NCBI GenBank assembly: GCA_937864975.1
Contig: CALMDI010000859.1
Span: 1-6,339, forward strand
DNA: 6,339 nucleotides
Direction: 5' to 3'
Source: an uncultured Chloroflexota bacterium
GTDB taxonomy: Bacteria; Chloroflexota; Anaerolineae; Aggregatilineales; Phototrophicaceae
Shown here: in pieces, positions 5,680-6,339 of the stretch
Numbering within the stretch: position 1 is the first letter of the stretch
Layout: each line of letters opens with the position of its first letter
Position numbers and translations under genes: made by a program
Notes under the pieces: generated by a model
Told to the model about the DNA's origin: nothing
The model's database searches: none
The model's input: the letters and a program-made list of their open reading frames with translations, nothing else

Positions 5680-6042
5680 CTAATCCACGCGCTCGAATCG
5701 CCCGTCCAGCCACAGGTAATAGAGTTCCACGGCGACGTCAGGGATGCGTTCGAGCACGCTGTCGCGCGCTTGCCGCAAATCGTGCAGATGGCGCTCGTAG
5801 CTGTCCTCGGCGCCATAAGCGCGGCAGTCCTGGTGGTTGATGAGAATGACCCGGTTCACGCTGTGAACGCGGCGGGACATCTCGATCTGCGAAAACACGG
5901 TGTCCCAATTCTTGACGCTGCCCCCGAAGGCAACCCGGTTGTAGTTGCCGTAGCCAAGCTGCGTTTTGATCCACTCATCCAGTAAGGGCTGCAAGCGGTA
6001 GTCGATACACGTCACCACGACGGCGTCGGTGCGAATGATCAT
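5680..6042 (-). CDS. Short beta-carbonic-anhydrase-like zinc protein
   Basis: From ATG 6042 the protein has 120 residues. It carries the zinc-site pattern of beta-carbonic anhydrases: Cys12-x-Asp14-x-Arg16 in VVTCIDYRLQ, and His70-x-x-Cys73 in ILINHQDCRAYG, with FGGSVKN (39-45) at the position of the conserved glycine loop. True beta-carbonic anhydrases are about 180-230 residues, so this belongs to a shorter, divergent group; hydration of CO2 is possible but not shown. I chose 6042 over the in-frame ATG at 6054 because GAGG at 6053-6050 sits seven bases before it, whereas nothing like a Shine-Dalgarno precedes 6054. The gene is convergent with the second TPR-like gene (29 bp between stops) and lies 74 bp after the partial gene on its own strand, so it may share its transcript. 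Confidence 0.8.
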   Translation of the reverse strand: MIIRTDAVVVTCIDYRLQPLLDEWIKTQLGYGNYNRVAFGGSVKNWDTVFSQIEMSRRVHSVNRVILINHQDCRAYGAEDSYERHLHDLRQARDSVLERIPDVAVELYYLWLDGRFERVD

Positions 6043-6116
6043 CTCTATCCTCATTTAATAGATCGACAAGGCGTGAATCTCTCCACCCCATTTACTCAAA
6101 CCTCAAAGCTCACACC

Positions 6117-6339
6117 TCACGACTTGAGTTCAATCGCGTGTTCGTCGCGCGGCGCGCCCAGGTACGCCCGCTCCAGATCGACGATCTCCGGTTCCAGCTT
6201 CACGAACAGCGCCTTCGGCTCGCGCAGCGGCTGACCCGGCTTCAGGTTGCTGGGCAGCCACGTGCCGATGGCGCGGCTGCCGTCATAGACCAGCGCCTGA
6301 TGCGCGCGCTCACCCTCGTGATAGGTCTCGATGTTGAGG
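6117..6339 (-). CDS. C-terminal part of an unrecognised protein (cut by window edge)
   Basis: On the minus strand one frame runs from the right edge to TGA at 6119-6117, giving 73 residues: it begins LNIETYHEGERAHQALVYDG, continues with SRAIGTWLPSNLKPGQPL and ends DEHAIELKS. The frame has strong third-position GC, as in the neighbouring GC-rich genes, and no stop, which supports real coding. There is no membrane segment or motif I can assign. The N-terminal part lies beyond the window, so no function is given. It is the likely first gene of a pair with the carbonic-anhydrase-like gene. Confidence 0.6.
   Translation of the reverse strand, partial: LNIETYHEGERAHQALVYDGSRAIGTWLPSNLKPGQPLREPKALFVKLEPEIVDLERAYLGAPRDEHAIELKS

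Noticed and set aside
5006..5713. 235-residue open frame on the minus strand
   Set aside because: Antisense to the two regulatory-like domains and overlapping the carbonic-anhydrase-like gene end; no recognisable domain.
1..6339. CRISPR array, tRNA or rRNA genes
   Set aside because: I saw no regularly spaced repeats, no cloverleaf-like sequence with a TTC-arm motif, and no rRNA segments.

Overview
This 6.3 kb window looks like the chromosome of a Chloroflexota bacterium, probably from the Anaerolineae side of the phylum. That placement is an inference. It rests on two neighbouring membrane proteins with the same short TPR-like 'LIKAGQK...ADAWWL' N-terminus fused to different exported C-terminal domains, on the high-GC background, and on a G-rich 'GGGGCTGGGGGTGGGGG' intergenic repeat.

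Layout. (1) Bases 1-1268, minus strand: a PIF1-type helicase with an N-terminal zinc ribbon, cut by the left edge of the window. It is clearly AT-richer than the right half. An extended -10 promoter with an 8-bp inverted repeat just upstream lies at 1362-1393. (2) Bases 1398-1562, plus strand: the last ~54 residues of an iron-containing alcohol dehydrogenase with no body, probably the remains of a gene broken where the helicase segment begins. (3) Bases 1650-2367, plus strand: a two-gene toxin-antitoxin operon, an AbrB-type antitoxin overlapping a PIN-domain nuclease toxin, behind a TATAAT box and a tandem 8-bp repeat. (4) Bases 2373-2702, minus strand: a small conserved protein of unknown function with a CCPF motif, convergent with the toxin. 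(5) Bases 2841-3935 and 4229-5650, plus strand: the two TPR-like single-pass membrane proteins, one ending in a PPC-type beta domain and the other in two carboxypeptidase-regulatory-like domains. The 293-bp gap between them holds a candidate MITE-like element (3948-4075) and then an AT-rich promoter region. (6) Bases 5680-6042, minus strand: a short beta-carbonic-anhydrase-like protein. (7) Bases 6117-6339, minus strand: the C-terminus of a gene I do not recognise.

How the parts relate. The left third (helicase, broken dehydrogenase, toxin-antitoxin pair) reads as accessory or mobile DNA placed beside higher-GC chromosomal genes. The two TPR-like proteins are paralogous in their N-terminal module only, which suggests a cytoplasmic docking module that is joined to different outward-facing domains. 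I see no complete new multi-gene system. The best leads are that modular pair, the helicase with its candidate operator, and the remnant gene at the junction.
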